Assembly (NCBI GenBank): GCA_009760855.2
Contig: WPIO01000056.1
Coordinates: forward strand, 1,652,501 to 1,707,500
Origin: Cristatella mucedo
Taxonomy: Eukaryota > Bryozoa > Phylactolaemata > Cristatellidae
Direction: 5' to 3'
Length of the DNA: 55,000 nt
Both the position numbers and the translations under genes were made by a program. Under the pieces are notes generated by a model. It saw only the letters and a list, made by a program, of their open reading frames with translations, was not told the origin of the DNA and did not search any database. Position 1 is the stretch's first letter; each line of letters opens with the position of its first letter. This document shows positions 11,260 to 48,895 of the stretch, in pieces.

Positions 11260-11700
11260 CCGGCCAGATTGATACTGGGTAAGGAACTGAGGTTACCAGT
11301 AGATCTGATGACAGGAATGCCACCTTTCGATCAGCCAGCCAGCTCTTGGTGTTACTGGATATGTCCAAGACATGCACGATTTCGTCTTAGATATTTACGA
11401 ACAGGTTAGAGAAAATTTAGCTGCCTCTGCTGATGACGCGAAGCAGCGAGCTGATCTAAAAGCCTGTGATGATGCACTGCAACCTTCATGCTATGATTTG
11501 GCTTTATGACTCTCGGGGAAAGAAGGGGCGTTCAACTGAGATGTTCAGCCCTTGGGAAAGTCTATTCGCGGTTGAAAATTGACTTTCAGATGTGACTTTT
11601 CGGATTCACTCTTTTCCGCAAGCAAAAGCTAAAATTGTGCACGCTCGTCGCTTGTGGGAATACCATATGCTAGATGTGCGGCCTGCAAACATTTGAGGTT
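11260..11700 (+). pseudogene. Ty3/Gypsy integrase C-terminus, broken
   Basis: Pieces in different frames match the order of a Gypsy-type integrase C-terminus: GKELRLPVDLMTGMPPF, YVQDMHDFVLDIYEQVRENL, then SPWESLF ... LSDVTFRIHSFPQAKAKIVH. At least two frameshifts or stops separate them, so the copy is dead. No LTRs recognised next to it. Confidence 0.75.
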
Positions 11701-11799
11701 GGTTAAAAGCTAAAACCTTTGACCTCGAGTCAAACCGAGCGGCTGCTGCCTGCGAATACTAGTTTTGGACGGCTAGAAAGTATAGCCACAGTCGCGGCT

Positions 11800-11950
11800 G
11801 CAGGAGAGCAGTTGTCGTTGCGTAAGAACTGTGGACGTGTGTTTCTCAGTGTAGGATCTGCAGAGTAAAAGCCTCTGTCGCCAACGGTCGTCAAGCGCAG
11901 GAATGGAGCAGCTAATTTATTGTCCATACAGGACCTGAGGGCACGCGAGG
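11800..11950 (-). mobile_element. LINE-B RT C-terminal fragment
   Basis: The minus strand encodes DNKLAAPFLRLTTVGDRGFY, matching the fragment at 41500-41620. Short and truncated. Confidence 0.75.
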
Positions 11951-12052
11951 AGGCTAAAACTCAGATGCCGTTCGGAAGATCAAGCATCAATCGGCAAAAG
12001 ACTAGCTTGCTATAATCACTATACAAATTTACGATTGACGAGACCTTGAACT

Positions 12053-12190
12053 CTGCCAAGCTGGTTTGGTCCAGCGGTTAAGGTGCTCGCCCCGACCAAG
12101 GTCTGGCTGAGGTCGTGGGCTCGAGCCCCGAGGCATATGTGAAGCGCCTGAATAACGATTAAGTTCTCTTGGGGCGCTATGCAAATGAAT
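12053..12190 (+). mobile_element. SINE-2
   Basis: Same A and B boxes and LINE-A-like tail as the copy at 8803, ending TATGCAAATGAATTAT. Confidence 0.88.
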
Positions 12191-12335
12191 TATGTTTCTG
12201 CGATCTGGGAGTCCTAGTAGAGGGGAAAGAGCAAGGTCAGGGTGTAGCACTTGCCGCAGCTAGCGTCGAGCGTCAGCCCGGGGCCGAATACAGAGGGAGG
12301 AGGCGGTGGCTACGAGTTCACGGGCGCAGCAGCTG

Positions 12336-12600
12336 CCGCCATGGCGGTGGTCACGTGACTATCCGATGTACTTCCAGCCTGCGTCCGGCGTCCGACTCAC
12401 GCCCGACTGTGAGTCTTACTTGAAATCCGTGAATCTAAACTTGAGATGGGATAGAAGATGTACTCGCGCAAAGTGTTACGATTCTCGTGTACTCGTTTTA
12501 GCACGCGATCGTTCGAGCGCTGTGGGGCTCAAAAGGTTTTTAGTACACCGCCTTCAAGCACTTCCGGGTTGCAACCACTTCCCGGTTGCTGGGCGTGTTT
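12336..12600. promoter_or_regulatory. Promoter-like palindrome cluster
   Basis: A perfect CCGCCATGGCGG palindrome (12336-12347) is followed at once by GTCACGTGAC (12350-12359). GC-rich ETS-like CTTCCGGG and CTTCCCGG words lie near 12565-12595. It lies 3.3-3.6 kb upstream of the ZNFX1 start codon and could contain its promoter and a 5' non-coding exon; this is inference only. Confidence 0.3.
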
Positions 12601-12659
12601 GGGGCGCAGGCTGCGCGGTGGCAGCTCGTTGAAGATGAACGCCATTGCCCCCGAGAGCG

Positions 12660-13140
12660 AGTTGTAGTACTGGCGACGACTGCTGTATTATATCATACGT
12701 AGGCAAACGCGGGAGAGCGAGCGTTCAGACGGATATAGAAGCCATCGTGGAAGCAGCTCCGGAACGCTAGAAGAGTAGAGAAGTGAGTGAGAGAGAGGGA
12801 GAGCGAGTGGACAGCTTGAGTACAGGCCGACGCACTGGCAGAAAGCTTTTGGCTGCAGGATTAGCTGCTCACGCGACCACAGTGTCGTCTGAGTATATGC
12901 AGGCCGGTACCGCTCCTTTCGTAAACAGCTGTTAGTAGCATCACCGGCGGTGCAAAGCTGTGGTCCGCCTGTGGTGTGGTTTGGACAGGCCGGTAACCAC
13001 AGTCAGATGGTGGATTCACCATCGGGGTCGGCCAAAACACATCCGCGGGCGAGGAGGGGGGATTCAAGCAGGAGAGAGGGGCGAGTGAAGTCGTGCTCCC
13101 TCTGCTCTGTGAGTAGAATAAACTGTTGGTGTCGGTTCTG
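12660..13140. other. Unannotated GC-rich stretch
   Basis: No recognised gene; short GA run near 12787-12806. Confidence 0.35.
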
Positions 13141-13145
13141 TGCGG

Positions 13146-13193
13146 GCGTTCTTCGTGCAAGGCGTTCTTCGTGCAAGGCGTTCTTCGTGGAAG
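13146..13193. repeat. 16-bp tandem repeat, 3 copies
   Basis: GCGTTCTTCGTGCAAG at 13146, 13162 and 13178 (last with one change). Confidence 0.9.
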
Positions 13194-13997
13194 GCGCATC
13201 GAAGCACACACAGCTGACCCGTTCCAAATAAATCGATCTTAGATAGCCGATACTGTCCAACTGCAGCTATTAATGAGGCGGCACTCAGCGGCGGGGGGGG
13301 GGCCGGAGTGGTGTGAGTCCGGCTCGGGTAGAACGGCAGTGTGGGCGTGGCCACGCCCGCGACTAAGTACGACGGCTGGACTGGCTAAAGGCTATCTGCT
13401 TATAAGTGTGCGTTTCGAGAGTGATGTATTCAATTTCGTAAGCCGCATGGCGACGTGAGTCACTGACGGCTTGCATCCACGGCCACGAGTCGCAGCTCCT
13501 ATATCCTAGAAGCCGTGCTACCGTTGCTACGACCCCCCCCCCCTCAGCTCTAGAGGGTGCCGCGACCTCTGGGAATTCCCCAGCCGGCATGTACGACAGT
13601 GCATTATAGCAGCTTTCTGTGTTGGGTCAACTTCGCCTGGACGGGTAAGAATTCAGGTGCGTAGGTGAAGCCCGGAGGACAGCTAGCTGCCCAGACCCTC
13701 TGCGGTTGGCAATCCGGAACAGCCGTTACAGCAGTGCGACCGATCCTGCCCTCCTCTGAGGTTGGCAATCCTGGACTGAATGCGATTCTGGGCTAGAGGC
13801 CTTCTAATGCGGCGAAAACACTTCGCGGGGCATGCTCAGGCTTGAGGGGCCAGACCTTCCGTGCATTGGCGGCTGAGAGTAGCAAACACTGATTATGCCT
13901 GTGAGTGCTCGGCTTTGATATTTGCTCGCCTGACAAGCATCGTCAGCGACATCGCCTAAAGCATCGCCACCGCCGCCATCGCTGTCTATCTCGACAG
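13194..13997. other. Unannotated stretch with homopolymer runs
   Basis: AATAAA at about 13228. G run near 13292-13302 and C run near 13532-13544. No gene recognised. Confidence 0.35.
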
Positions 13998-14087
13998 ATA
14001 ATAATAATAATAATAATAATAATAATGTACTTGATAAAGCGCCCTCACAGAACTTAATCTCTTTCTAGGCGCTTTACATTTGCTGCA
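13998..14087 (-). mobile_element. LINE-A 3' tail only
   Basis: AAT repeat plus reverse LINE-A hairpin tail, then unrelated sequence. Confidence 0.75.
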
Positions 14088-14284
14088 TGCTGGCTTCTCA
14101 ATGTGTGCGCACCGAGTTCCAAGATTAGCTCCAGTCACCTCTCTCAGGTCAGTGGTGGGCTGTTCTAGTTTAGTCATAGAACCACCTCATAAATTTAGTT
14201 ATCGTCAGCAACTTTAAAACTAGACCGGAGTGTTCAGGGTAGTGCCGGCATTGGTAGATCACGGGCGCTTGATTTCGTCTTGTT

Positions 14285-14388
14285 CCCACTACTCGTGCCT
14301 GCATTCCATTCAGTATCCCACTACTCGTGCCTGCATTCCATCCAGTATCCCACTGCTCTCGTGCCTGCATTCCATCCAGTATCCCATA
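14285..14388. repeat. 32-bp tandem repeat, about 3 copies
   Basis: Units beginning CCCACTACTCGTGCCTGCAT start at 14285, 14317 and 14349; the last carries a 2-bp insertion. Confidence 0.9.
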
Positions 14389-14702
14389 CATGCGTATGCA
14401 TCGAGCCATGCTCTTCATTGGCGCCTGGTTTTGCCCAAGAACATGTAGTCGTTGTCAAAGGTTTTGAGTGGCACTAGTGCACGTCTCTGGCCTTTGGTGG
14501 TCGTTAGTAGTGTCTTTTAATAGAACGCAGCGGATTCTTCACTATCAACAATGGTTGTCTAGGTTTGCTTCATTATGGCAGCTGAAAAACAAGTCCTGAA
14601 CTTGAAATATTTCTTGTGTGTACCTCATTCGATTAGTGTTCATTATTACTTCTGCCTTGGCCATGATCCGATGACCGATAGTTCAGTTCAGCATTAGCTG
14701 GA
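14389..14702. other. Unannotated stretch
   Basis: Nothing recognised. Confidence 0.4.
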
Positions 14703-14703
14703 G

Positions 14704-14735
<32 letters not shown>

Positions 14736-14741
14736 GAGAGC
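14703..14741. repeat. AG microsatellite
   Basis: Interrupted GA dinucleotide run. Confidence 0.95.
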
Positions 14742-14980
14742 GTGAGTATGTGAGCTTATGAGCATACATCTATTATCTGAAAGATGACCCCTCTATCAGA
14801 TTTTTAGGTTCTCAGCTTTCATGTGTTTTAAAAACCTTTTCATTTTGGCCGCAAATGGTTCATTAGTAAAAGTAAGTGCTGAGTTCTTCTGGAAGGCTTA
14901 CGGTACAACGGGGTATGGATATTCTCCCCCTCCTGGACGTTTCCCCGGACATTTCTCCTCCCGGACATTCCCCGGTATAT

Positions 14981-15097
14981 GGTTTAAGGTTTAGGGTTTA
15001 CGGTTCAGTGTTTAGGTTTTTAGGGTTTAGCGTTTAAGGTGTTAAAGTTTAGGGTTTCGAGTTTAGTGTTTGGGGTTTAGCGTTTTAGGGTTTAAGG
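14981..15097. repeat. Degenerate TTTAGGG-type interstitial telomeric array
   Basis: About 16 units of GGTTTAG type with substitutions and small indels. The period is mostly seven, the plant/green-algal telomere unit, not the hexamer TTAGGG expected in most animals. Confidence 0.75.
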
Positions 15098-15458
15098 CTG
15101 GCTGGGCCTCCGCCACCTAAATCCACCCTTGCTCGTATTCTGAACTTTAATTAGTGCGTATTATGGGATAACTAGATCTCTTGAGGTTGAGTTATACTCA
15201 GTAGACCTCTAAGGCTTAGCCTCATTTGCAGGAACTCGTGGCACGCAGTAGCGAGCACCCTCTTTGACGGGTACGAACACGTGCCTGGCGGCGTCTAGCT
15301 GGACCTAACTTCCGCGAGACCAAACTGTATAGCTCGCTGCTGCTGCAACCGCCGCCACAGCTCACTCCGTTAGAAACCATCCTTCTAATCCATCCGTTCC
15401 TCTAATTATATTGAGTTGATTGTATTTTAATAGAACATGAACTTTAATTTATCATGTA
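15098..15458. other. Unannotated stretch
   Basis: No gene or repeat recognised. Confidence 0.4.
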
Positions 15459-15461
15459 TGC

Positions 15462-15514
<53 letters not shown>
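15459..15514. repeat. TG microsatellite
   Basis: About 27 TG units. Confidence 0.97.
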
Positions 15515-15517
<3 letters not shown>

Positions 15518-15928
15518 TCTTAGTTATACATTCATCAACATAGGGAGAAATGTCCTACAACCGGCACAGCATCTTTTCGATAGCCAGATCAAGGGCTTTC
15601 TAACTCGTGTCTCTTGAATACAGGTTGGGATATTTTTTCAAACTAGTTTGGGGTCAACCGTGGAGGCGTAATGATTTAGTTGCACTGGAGAACGGCATGG
15701 CGATTCGCAGGAGATGATTAAAAAATAATAAAGTACAGCATGCTACCCGATCAAAAGTCAGATAGACAGAGAGCTGGCCGAGCAAGTAGGCTGGGCTTAC
15801 TGGTGTTCGTGAAAAAGGTGTCAAAAGTGAATGGTGGGTTTTTGTAGCAGCTGCTTGACTCATATTACGTGGCTGATACTTGCTCTGGCTTTACATGCAG
15901 TAATGCTTTCTTGAAGATTGCAGGAACT
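15515..15928 (+). other. Immediate upstream region of ZNFX1 coding start
   Basis: No TATA box or CpG island is evident. The acceptor-like TTACATGCAG at about 15899 and GATTGCAG at about 15921 suggest that the start codon exon begins here after a 5' intron. Confidence 0.35.
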
Positions 15929-42563
<26,635 letters not shown>

Positions 42564-43080
42564 TTTTAGTAGGTTATGCACTCTACTGGCTTTTACTATT
42601 CAACCAGAATTCGCTGTAGCATGTTTGACTGGATGAATCAGCTAGATGAAGGCGAGCGATAATTGCGCTATTTCTCCCGCTTGCTGCGCTCTCTGCTTAT
42701 GCAACGCTAGATGCAAAGATGCGAAAAAATGTGTCTTTAGCAGCTTTCATTGTTTTGTGTCTTTAAGGGGAAATGCCCGGCTATATGTAGTTGGAATTCC
42801 GTTGATTGATTAACGAGCCCTGAACAATAACTCATATTCCTGAACAATGACTCATACTGTCATGTATCAACCAGTGAGTCCTTTGCTAGCTTTCAAGTAG
42901 GTCTTTGTGTTCTACCTTTTAATAGAAGCTGCTGTGCCAATGTTCAAATGTCTTGTCTGTCCATACCGCACGACCACATGGCCCTGGCATCGGCCACATT
43001 CTCGTACGACTGCTTTCCGTATTGTAGCCAATAGAAACGTGTCGTGAGCCTTTCTCCTGAAAAGCGCCAGCATCTTTCAG
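42564..43080. other. ZNFX1 3' flank
   Basis: Presumably 3' UTR at first; no AATAAA or ATTAAA seen before the next repeat. Confidence 0.4.
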
Positions 43081-43104
43081 TAGGGATTATGACATGATAG
43101 TAGT

Positions 43105-43320
43105 AATAACAATAATAATAATAATACACTTGTATAGCACACTCAGAACTAAATAAAGAAATAAAATTCATTTGAATAGCGACTTATGAGAACGCCATCT
43201 CTGCGTCAGGCACTTAACTTGTGCCACAGGACTCGAGCCCACAACCTCATTCATCAAATGCATTCGCCTCGACCTCGGTCGTTAAAGGCGAGCACCTTAA
43301 CCACGGCCAAGCCAGTGCTG
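43105..43320 (-). mobile_element. SINE-2, reverse
   Basis: AAT tract, mutated tail, B-box complement GGACTCGAGCCC and A-box complement CCTTAACCACGGCCAA. AATAAA words at about 43152-43165 lie within it. Confidence 0.75.
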
Positions 43321-43339
43321 CAATCTAGGCATTGTACTG

Positions 43340-43690
43340 ACGTCGTAAAGGAAGCACATCAATTTGCTAGTGATAGCGTGCACAGTTTTAGCACGCACAA
43401 GCATACAAAGAATTATTTACACGAATCCAGTAAATGCTTCAAGGAACAGGTTCGATTTTAGCTTCTGTTTAAATGTCGTCACGTCAGAGGTGTCGTCACG
43501 TCAGTCGAGTGTCCAAGACTTGGGGAGCATGTGCACTAAAGGAGTTGAGGTTGTTTCAAGGCCAAGCTAAACGACTTGAGTCAGACGAGCTGGTGGTACG
43601 ATGCCATGCCTATTGGGAAGCACTTGAAATAGGCAGGCTGGAGCAAGAGAATTAAGGGACCTAAAGGTGAGTGACAGAACGACGCTTGAT
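43340..43690 (-). mobile_element. Diverged LINE-A fragment, reverse
   Basis: Follows LINE-A 3' UTR and RT C-terminal order (GCACGCACAAGCATAC, AATGCTTCAAGGAACAGG, TTTAAATGTCGTCACGTCAG) with a small tandem duplication at about 43473-43503. Confidence 0.65.
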
Positions 43691-44372
43691 GCTGAGTCAC
43701 TGTCACTGCGGGTCGCCAAGAAGCAGACCAGCGCGGCAGCTGTGGCGTTCACGACATGCATGCCTTGCTCACCCGGGCTCGCTCACTTCCGACCTGCTGG
43801 CGTCCTAAGATCGAAGCCCGAGCAAGGCACGCACGCAGCATGAAGCCTTGATCAGGCTACGATCAGGCTCACGAAAGCCAAGTGGTCTTCAATCACCCTG
43901 TCCTCGTCGTGTACAGACGGAAAGATGCCCACCCATTCGTCCATTCATTTCTTCACCAAGTCACGGAAGGTAAACGATCGCCAGTGCCATGCTGGCCAAT
44001 GGCAGGCGCTCGAAATTTGAGCCGCGGCTCCACCGATGCTGCTGCTGCTTCGGCCCGCCATTTTCACAAGTGGGAGCAGGCATCCATGTCGCATACCCCG
44101 AACTTCGAAGTCGGACTCGAGCCACCGCACGGGAACGTGACAAAATGACTCCGGCCTAGCTCATACTACTGTAAACGGTAGCTTTGGATAGTCAGAAATT
44201 TATGTAATGAAAATGTCCTGGAAAACCTGCGAGGCAGCTCGGAGAAACTTGTTTTCCGAAGCACTGTCCCTGGCGAGCGGTGTCGAGTCGTCTTCACGAC
44301 GTGATCAGGTAGCCGACGAGCAATCCACGATTCCGATGCCAAATGTACAAATTGCCTTTATTCACTAGCTAC
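43691..44372. other. Unannotated stretch
   Basis: No gene recognised. A short imperfect hairpin (GCCTTGCT at 43762 with AGCAAGGC at 43823) is the only structure noted. Confidence 0.35.
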
Positions 44373-44515
44373 TGCGTCTTTGCCCAGGGTGAGGTGCTCG
44401 TACTTCACTCCGCTGGTCGTGGGATCGAGTCCTGAAAAAGGTAATCCTTTCTTACCCACTGCTAGCGGGATCATAACTGCTAAGGCTCATCTGAATAAAC
44501 GAGGTTTTTGGATCA
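44373..44515 (+). mobile_element. SINE-1, diverged
   Basis: TTTGCCCAGGGTGAGGTGCT, B-box-like GGGATCGAGTCC and mutated tail. Confidence 0.7.
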
Positions 44516-44594
44516 TCTAACCTTCGCATTTTTACGATGCGACAACGATAAGTCGCAAAGATGTCAACTGCCATCGCCTGTACTAGCTGATTTT

Positions 44595-44755
44595 ACAGCT
44601 TCTTTTTGTATAGCGACAGAAGAGCCTTTACGGCTATCAACACCGCTTGCAGTGGCGATAAAGTATCGCCCACCGCAGGATTCTAACCCACGACCTCGGA
44701 GCCGAGGTCGTGAAAAGCAACCGCCTTACCTAGTGAGCCATCGCGGCTGTAATTG
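44595..44755 (-). mobile_element. SINE-1, reverse
   Basis: Reverse tail, body CTTGCAGTGGCGATAAAG, B-box complement and A-box complement CCTTACCTAGTGAGCCATC. Forms an inverted pair with the preceding copy. Confidence 0.85.
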
Positions 44756-44929
44756 ACGGATCCGCGATCTTGGACCTTTGCATGCGGTGGATTTCGCTGG
44801 ATTGGGGTTTATGCCCGTGCCACTGCAGCCCGTTTGCCTAAGAACGCGGCACGAATGATAGCATTAAATTTGGTGGGTACATTAGTACGACGGTGTGCTA
44901 TAGTGCAGGCCTCCGAAAACATATTTTTA

Positions 44930-45300
44930 TGGGACAAAATATTATTTTGTTAAAAATATTTTGTATTGGTGCCTTAGCAATATCAATATTTTGTAATGTT
45001 CAGATGAACAATATCTATATTATTGCAATAGTTATAGGCAGTTTAGTTTTTTAAGTTTAAAAAGCACTTTTGAGTCCTGAGTCTGACCGCATTGTGCGGA
45101 TTTCGGACATCGTAAATCCGTGCAGCGTGTTTAGTAGACACAACTTTTATGATTTTTGCTTCAACGACAATGACAATATATTGTATTGTTTCTATCCCAA
45201 AAACAATATATTGCATGGTTTGCTATGACAATATAAATATATTTACTGTTAACTTTTAAAATTGACAATGCAATAACAATGTTGTTGTTCCAAGGTTTGT
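44930..45300. repeat. AT-rich CAATAT/ATATTG motif cluster
   Basis: Many dispersed CAATAT, CAATATATTG and AATATTTTG words; no strict period. Confidence 0.5.
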
Positions 45301-45579
45301 TATAGTGTTCAATTGAAATTCAAGCTTCGCTCCACCGATTTCCGGGCGATTTTCGCCTAACCAGAGTGGATTTCTGTAGATCACGGTAATTCTTTGCACC
45401 CACAGTGGTCTAAAAAAGCGAATTCAAAGGGTGCAACGGCAACGGGCCCTCCCTTCCTCTTGGACCAGCCCAGAGGGCCCGGTTTTAGCCGCCCGGCTAG
45501 CAGGTGGGACCCTGGCGCCACGCCCACGACTGGGAACTAGGCGCGGCGGTGTAGGCTTCGTAGCCGCACGCTTCGCCTA
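45301..45579. other. Unannotated stretch
   Basis: Nothing recognised. Confidence 0.35.
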
Positions 45580-46860
45580 AAACGATAAATGGAGAGCAGC
45601 ACAGGACTGAGGACGGACTCTTGTGGAACTAAACGGGTGACTGGTTTAGTGGGTGAGACTTGACCACGACATGGATTGAATACGATGAATGACGAAGTAG
45701 GATTTGTCGCACGCCGGCGCCTATTCTGCCAGACCAGTCGTTGTTCCTAATCCTTCAAGTAAGAGCCGCGATAGCCACGGAGGCAAGGTGCTCTCTCTCT
45801 TCACGACTGCGGTCAAAGGTTTGAATTATGCAGTGGGCGATCCTTTATTTTTGCCACTGCAAGTGGTGGTAGTGGCTGTTAAGGCTCCTCTGCCATTATA
45901 CAAATGAGGCTGTTAAATCAGCTAATGATTTTTAACAAGTATGCTGTCGTGATCAATAGTGTGGACCCGGCAGCTGATAGTATGACCAGGACAGAGACAT
46001 TCCCGCCATGCGTGCCGAATGCGAGGGGGCGTGGTTACACGGAGGAGATGCAGCTTCAGCGGAGTGACGTCACCTGAATCGCAGCTGAAATTTTTCTGAC
46101 TATTCATTGCAAGCTCCTTTGGGACCAACCTCTTTTTTTGGAACATTTGACAATAATAATAAGAAAAACTTGGCAATAACTTTGTTGGACCACTGAATTT
46201 AATCCAGGCTTTTAAGTATTGGTTGCAGGATAGATGATTTAAAAGACTTTGGACAACCCAGCTATCCAGGGAAGCATTACAGCTCTGAGTTATGGCTGCA
46301 CAAAGTTTGTCTTCCAGTGAATGGGATGTACAGTCTTCAGGAGCCGAGCTCTTTTTACTAGACTTTATGATTGTAGCCACTTTGTATGCTGGAACCTGGA
46401 AAAGTCTCTTAAGAAAGTTAGCAGGTTACAACTCAGCAATTGTTTTATTTGGTGGGGCTTTATGAAGGCACGAATTAGTGCAACTTTTTCAACAAAGAAG
46501 AAGGCTGAAAACTAGTATATAATAATAATAAAAAACTACTGAAAACTAGTTGGCCGAACCAATAACATCCGGTAATTGAGACCCCTCGGTTTTGGCAAGC
46601 AGGTTTTTCACTGTTTCATAAATCCGCTTTGGATCTGCACGGCAGGACTTCAGTTTTCGATTGAAAGAGGCCCTAGTACTAACGGTAGCTCGAGGGTAAA
46701 GCATGGTACTGTACCTAAAGTACTTGTATTAGCTCACGATTTTATGTTAGTCTCAAGCTGCTGCTTAACTTGCCACCTAAGACTCCAGATAACATCCATG
46801 CTTTCTTATCGCCACGCTTTAGTGGGCAGTACATGATCGCCTGGGAATGCGCTAGAAGGA
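45580..46860 (-). mobile_element. CR1/L2-type LINE RT remnant interrupted by SINE-1
   Basis: The minus strand carries PVTRLVPQESVLSPVLLSIY (RT motif B region) and, upstream, AAITQSCNASLDSWVVQSLL, the RT fingers, in broken frames. The part near 46540-46700 resembles 48015-48140. Confidence 0.75.
45766..45930 (+). mobile_element. SINE-1 nested in LINE remnant
   Basis: GCCGCGATAGCCACGGAGGC, B-box-like GGTTTGAATTATG and full tail GGCTGTTAAATCAGCT. Confidence 0.85.
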
Positions 46861-47308
46861 CCTCGGAAGAAGAGGTCCGAGCAATGTCGAAGTATCGGTA
46901 GTGCTGATGGGAAGAACTGATAATAGCTCACATAAAAGCAGGGCTGCCTACTTTAAAAGTCAGTCAGCTCCATGCTTGCACAGTATGACTTATAGCAAAC
47001 TGTATATGGTTTCAAGCTTACTTAGTAGTTTCATGCTAGTGTAATATGCATTCAAGATTGCGTTGAGTAGGGTTATGCACATGAGCTACGAGAGAGAATG
47101 AATCGGCAGTACGTTCGTTCTCTCCGTACGGAATTGGTTGCCTATGCGGTCACTTAGCTTATCAAAATGAATGTGATATCACCAAGCACGCGAGAGTCAT
47201 TTTTAAAGCAAAGAATGGAAATGAGGATGGGAGAACGCAGAACAAATTTGCTTGTTTGGCTTCCCTCGGACAATAGATCCGTGCCCCTATTGGTAGCTTG
47301 CTGTTGGA
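46861..47308. other. Unannotated stretch
   Basis: Nothing recognised. Confidence 0.4.
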
Positions 47309-47500
47309 GTAATAATAATACATTTTATAAAGCGCTCTCAGAGAACTCAATCTCTTTCTAGGCGCTTTATAATTGCTGCAAATGAAGCATGCTCAATTGG
47401 TTTGTGGGAGCATGCTCAATAAATAACAAGAATTGTGTGGTAAGGGTTGACATGCACAGGGTCAGCATGCAAGTATGGTTGGTGGCAGGAATGACTCAGT
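47309..47500 (-). mobile_element. LINE-A 3' end, reverse
   Basis: AAT tail, reverse hairpin tail and diverged 3' UTR. Confidence 0.82.
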
Positions 47501-47509
47501 ACAAAAGAT

Positions 47510-48160
47510 TCGAAGGGCTGTTTCAAGAATGATTGCGATTGGTTTCGCTTGAATTCCGGCTGAATTTTTTCTGACATTAACTCATTCTTGTCAATGTGTT
47601 TCATAAGCTGTTTAGCGACAATCTTTTTGGAAATATTAAACAATAAAGGAAGACGGGAAACTGGGCGATAGTTTGCAAGAACCTCTTCAATTATGGATTT
47701 TTTTAGTATTCGTCTAATGATGGCAGATTTTTGAAAAACTTTGAAACAGTCACATTACTCTGATAAGCATTAAAACCTAAGTTATAGCTGGTATAAGTTT
47801 GTCTGCCACTGAAGACCAGAGGAGTGACGGCATTGGGTCTTCGGGAGACAGGCTTTTCTTACTAGACTTTGCTAAAACTATCCACTTCATTCACATAAAC
47901 TTCGGAAAATTTCTTAAGGTAGGTTCCAGAGTGCAACTCAACTATTGCTTTACGTGGTGATGGCCATAGGGAGGCACGAATATGTGCAATCAATTTGTTA
48001 ACAAAGAAGGCGGTAAACCTATCGGCCGACCATGGAGTTAGACCTTTACGAGTCGGCAAGCAAATAATCAAGCGTCTTAAATATTTCTTTAAGGTTTTAC
48101 TCGCAGGATTTTAGTTTTAGATTGAAAAAATTAGCCCTGTTTTTTCTAGGCTTTTGGTTG
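47510..48160 (-). mobile_element. LINE RT fingers and linker fragment
   Basis: The minus strand carries IVAKQLMKHIDKNELMSEKI and, farther upstream, GLTPWSADRFTAFFVNKLIA, the linker before the RT domain. The 3' UTR abuts it directly, so the middle of the RT is deleted. Confidence 0.8.
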
Positions 48161-48251
48161 CAGACTCATGAGAAGTCTTTGAAACTAGATAGATTGTCGT
48201 CAGACCCAAAACTCTTAAAGCGGCCTCCCTTAGGCCTGTGCTCTCGCTAGG

Positions 48252-48316
48252 CCAACAAACTCTCGAAGAGACGCCGCGTAGCCGCTTTACGCGGCGTCTC
48301 TTCGAGAGTTTGTTGG
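48252..48316. repeat. Perfect 29-bp stem, 7-nt loop hairpin
   Basis: 48252-48280 is the exact reverse complement of 48288-48316; loop GCCGCTT. No mismatch in the stem. Its TTTACGCGGCG word recurs at 52306 and 52384. Confidence 0.97.
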
Positions 48317-48751
48317 TAAATTGGAAGGAATCTGTGCGACTCTGTGACTCACGGACCGAATGTGCGAGAGCGAGCTCATCGAGAGCACTCCTACGTTGCG
48401 AGCTTTCTCTATCAGTATGGCTATCTGAGCTGCCGCCAGAGTCTGCATTCAGATCGAGAATTCCTGCGCGCGAAAGGTGGGTTTCAAATATCTCTCGACG
48501 CCCGCGCTTCGTTGCATATTTACCCTGCGCACGAGACAGAAGAGCAGGAGCGGGTACAGAAAAAAGAGATCGCTATAGACAATAAATCGACTTCTCCATC
48601 TGACTGTACTGACTAGTCGTCTCTAAGTCCGCAGGCAAAGTACCTCAAGGGCCGGCCGTCTCACAAGCGCTCTTCGGAAGAAATTCTTGCCCGTCGCGCG
48701 GCATTCTGCTGCAGCCTATCGGTGCTGCCCAATCATCGGTGACGCTACAGG
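48317..48751. other. Unannotated stretch after hairpin
   Basis: A 90-codon frame (48344-48616) and an AATAAA at about 48580. No conserved motif, so not called as a gene. Confidence 0.3.
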
Positions 48752-48895
48752 TCAGCTGATTTAACAGGCTCATTCATAGAGCGCCAGTCGGACCTGATGG
48801 CCATCAGCTCTCTTGCAGCAGGCAATGATTAAAAATATCGCTTGCTGCAGAGCTCGAGCCCGCGAACCTGGCGTACAGGTCACTTCGCTAGCTCG
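48752..48895 (-). mobile_element. SINE-1-like, reverse, diverged
   Basis: AGCTGATTTAACAGGCTCAT (reverse SINE-1 tail), then a CTTGCAGCAGGCAATG body and GCTCGAGCCCGCG. Confidence 0.6.

Noticed and set aside
48344-48616. 90-codon frame followed by AATAAA
   Set aside because: No recognisable motif or splice context; kept only as a note in an unannotated stretch.
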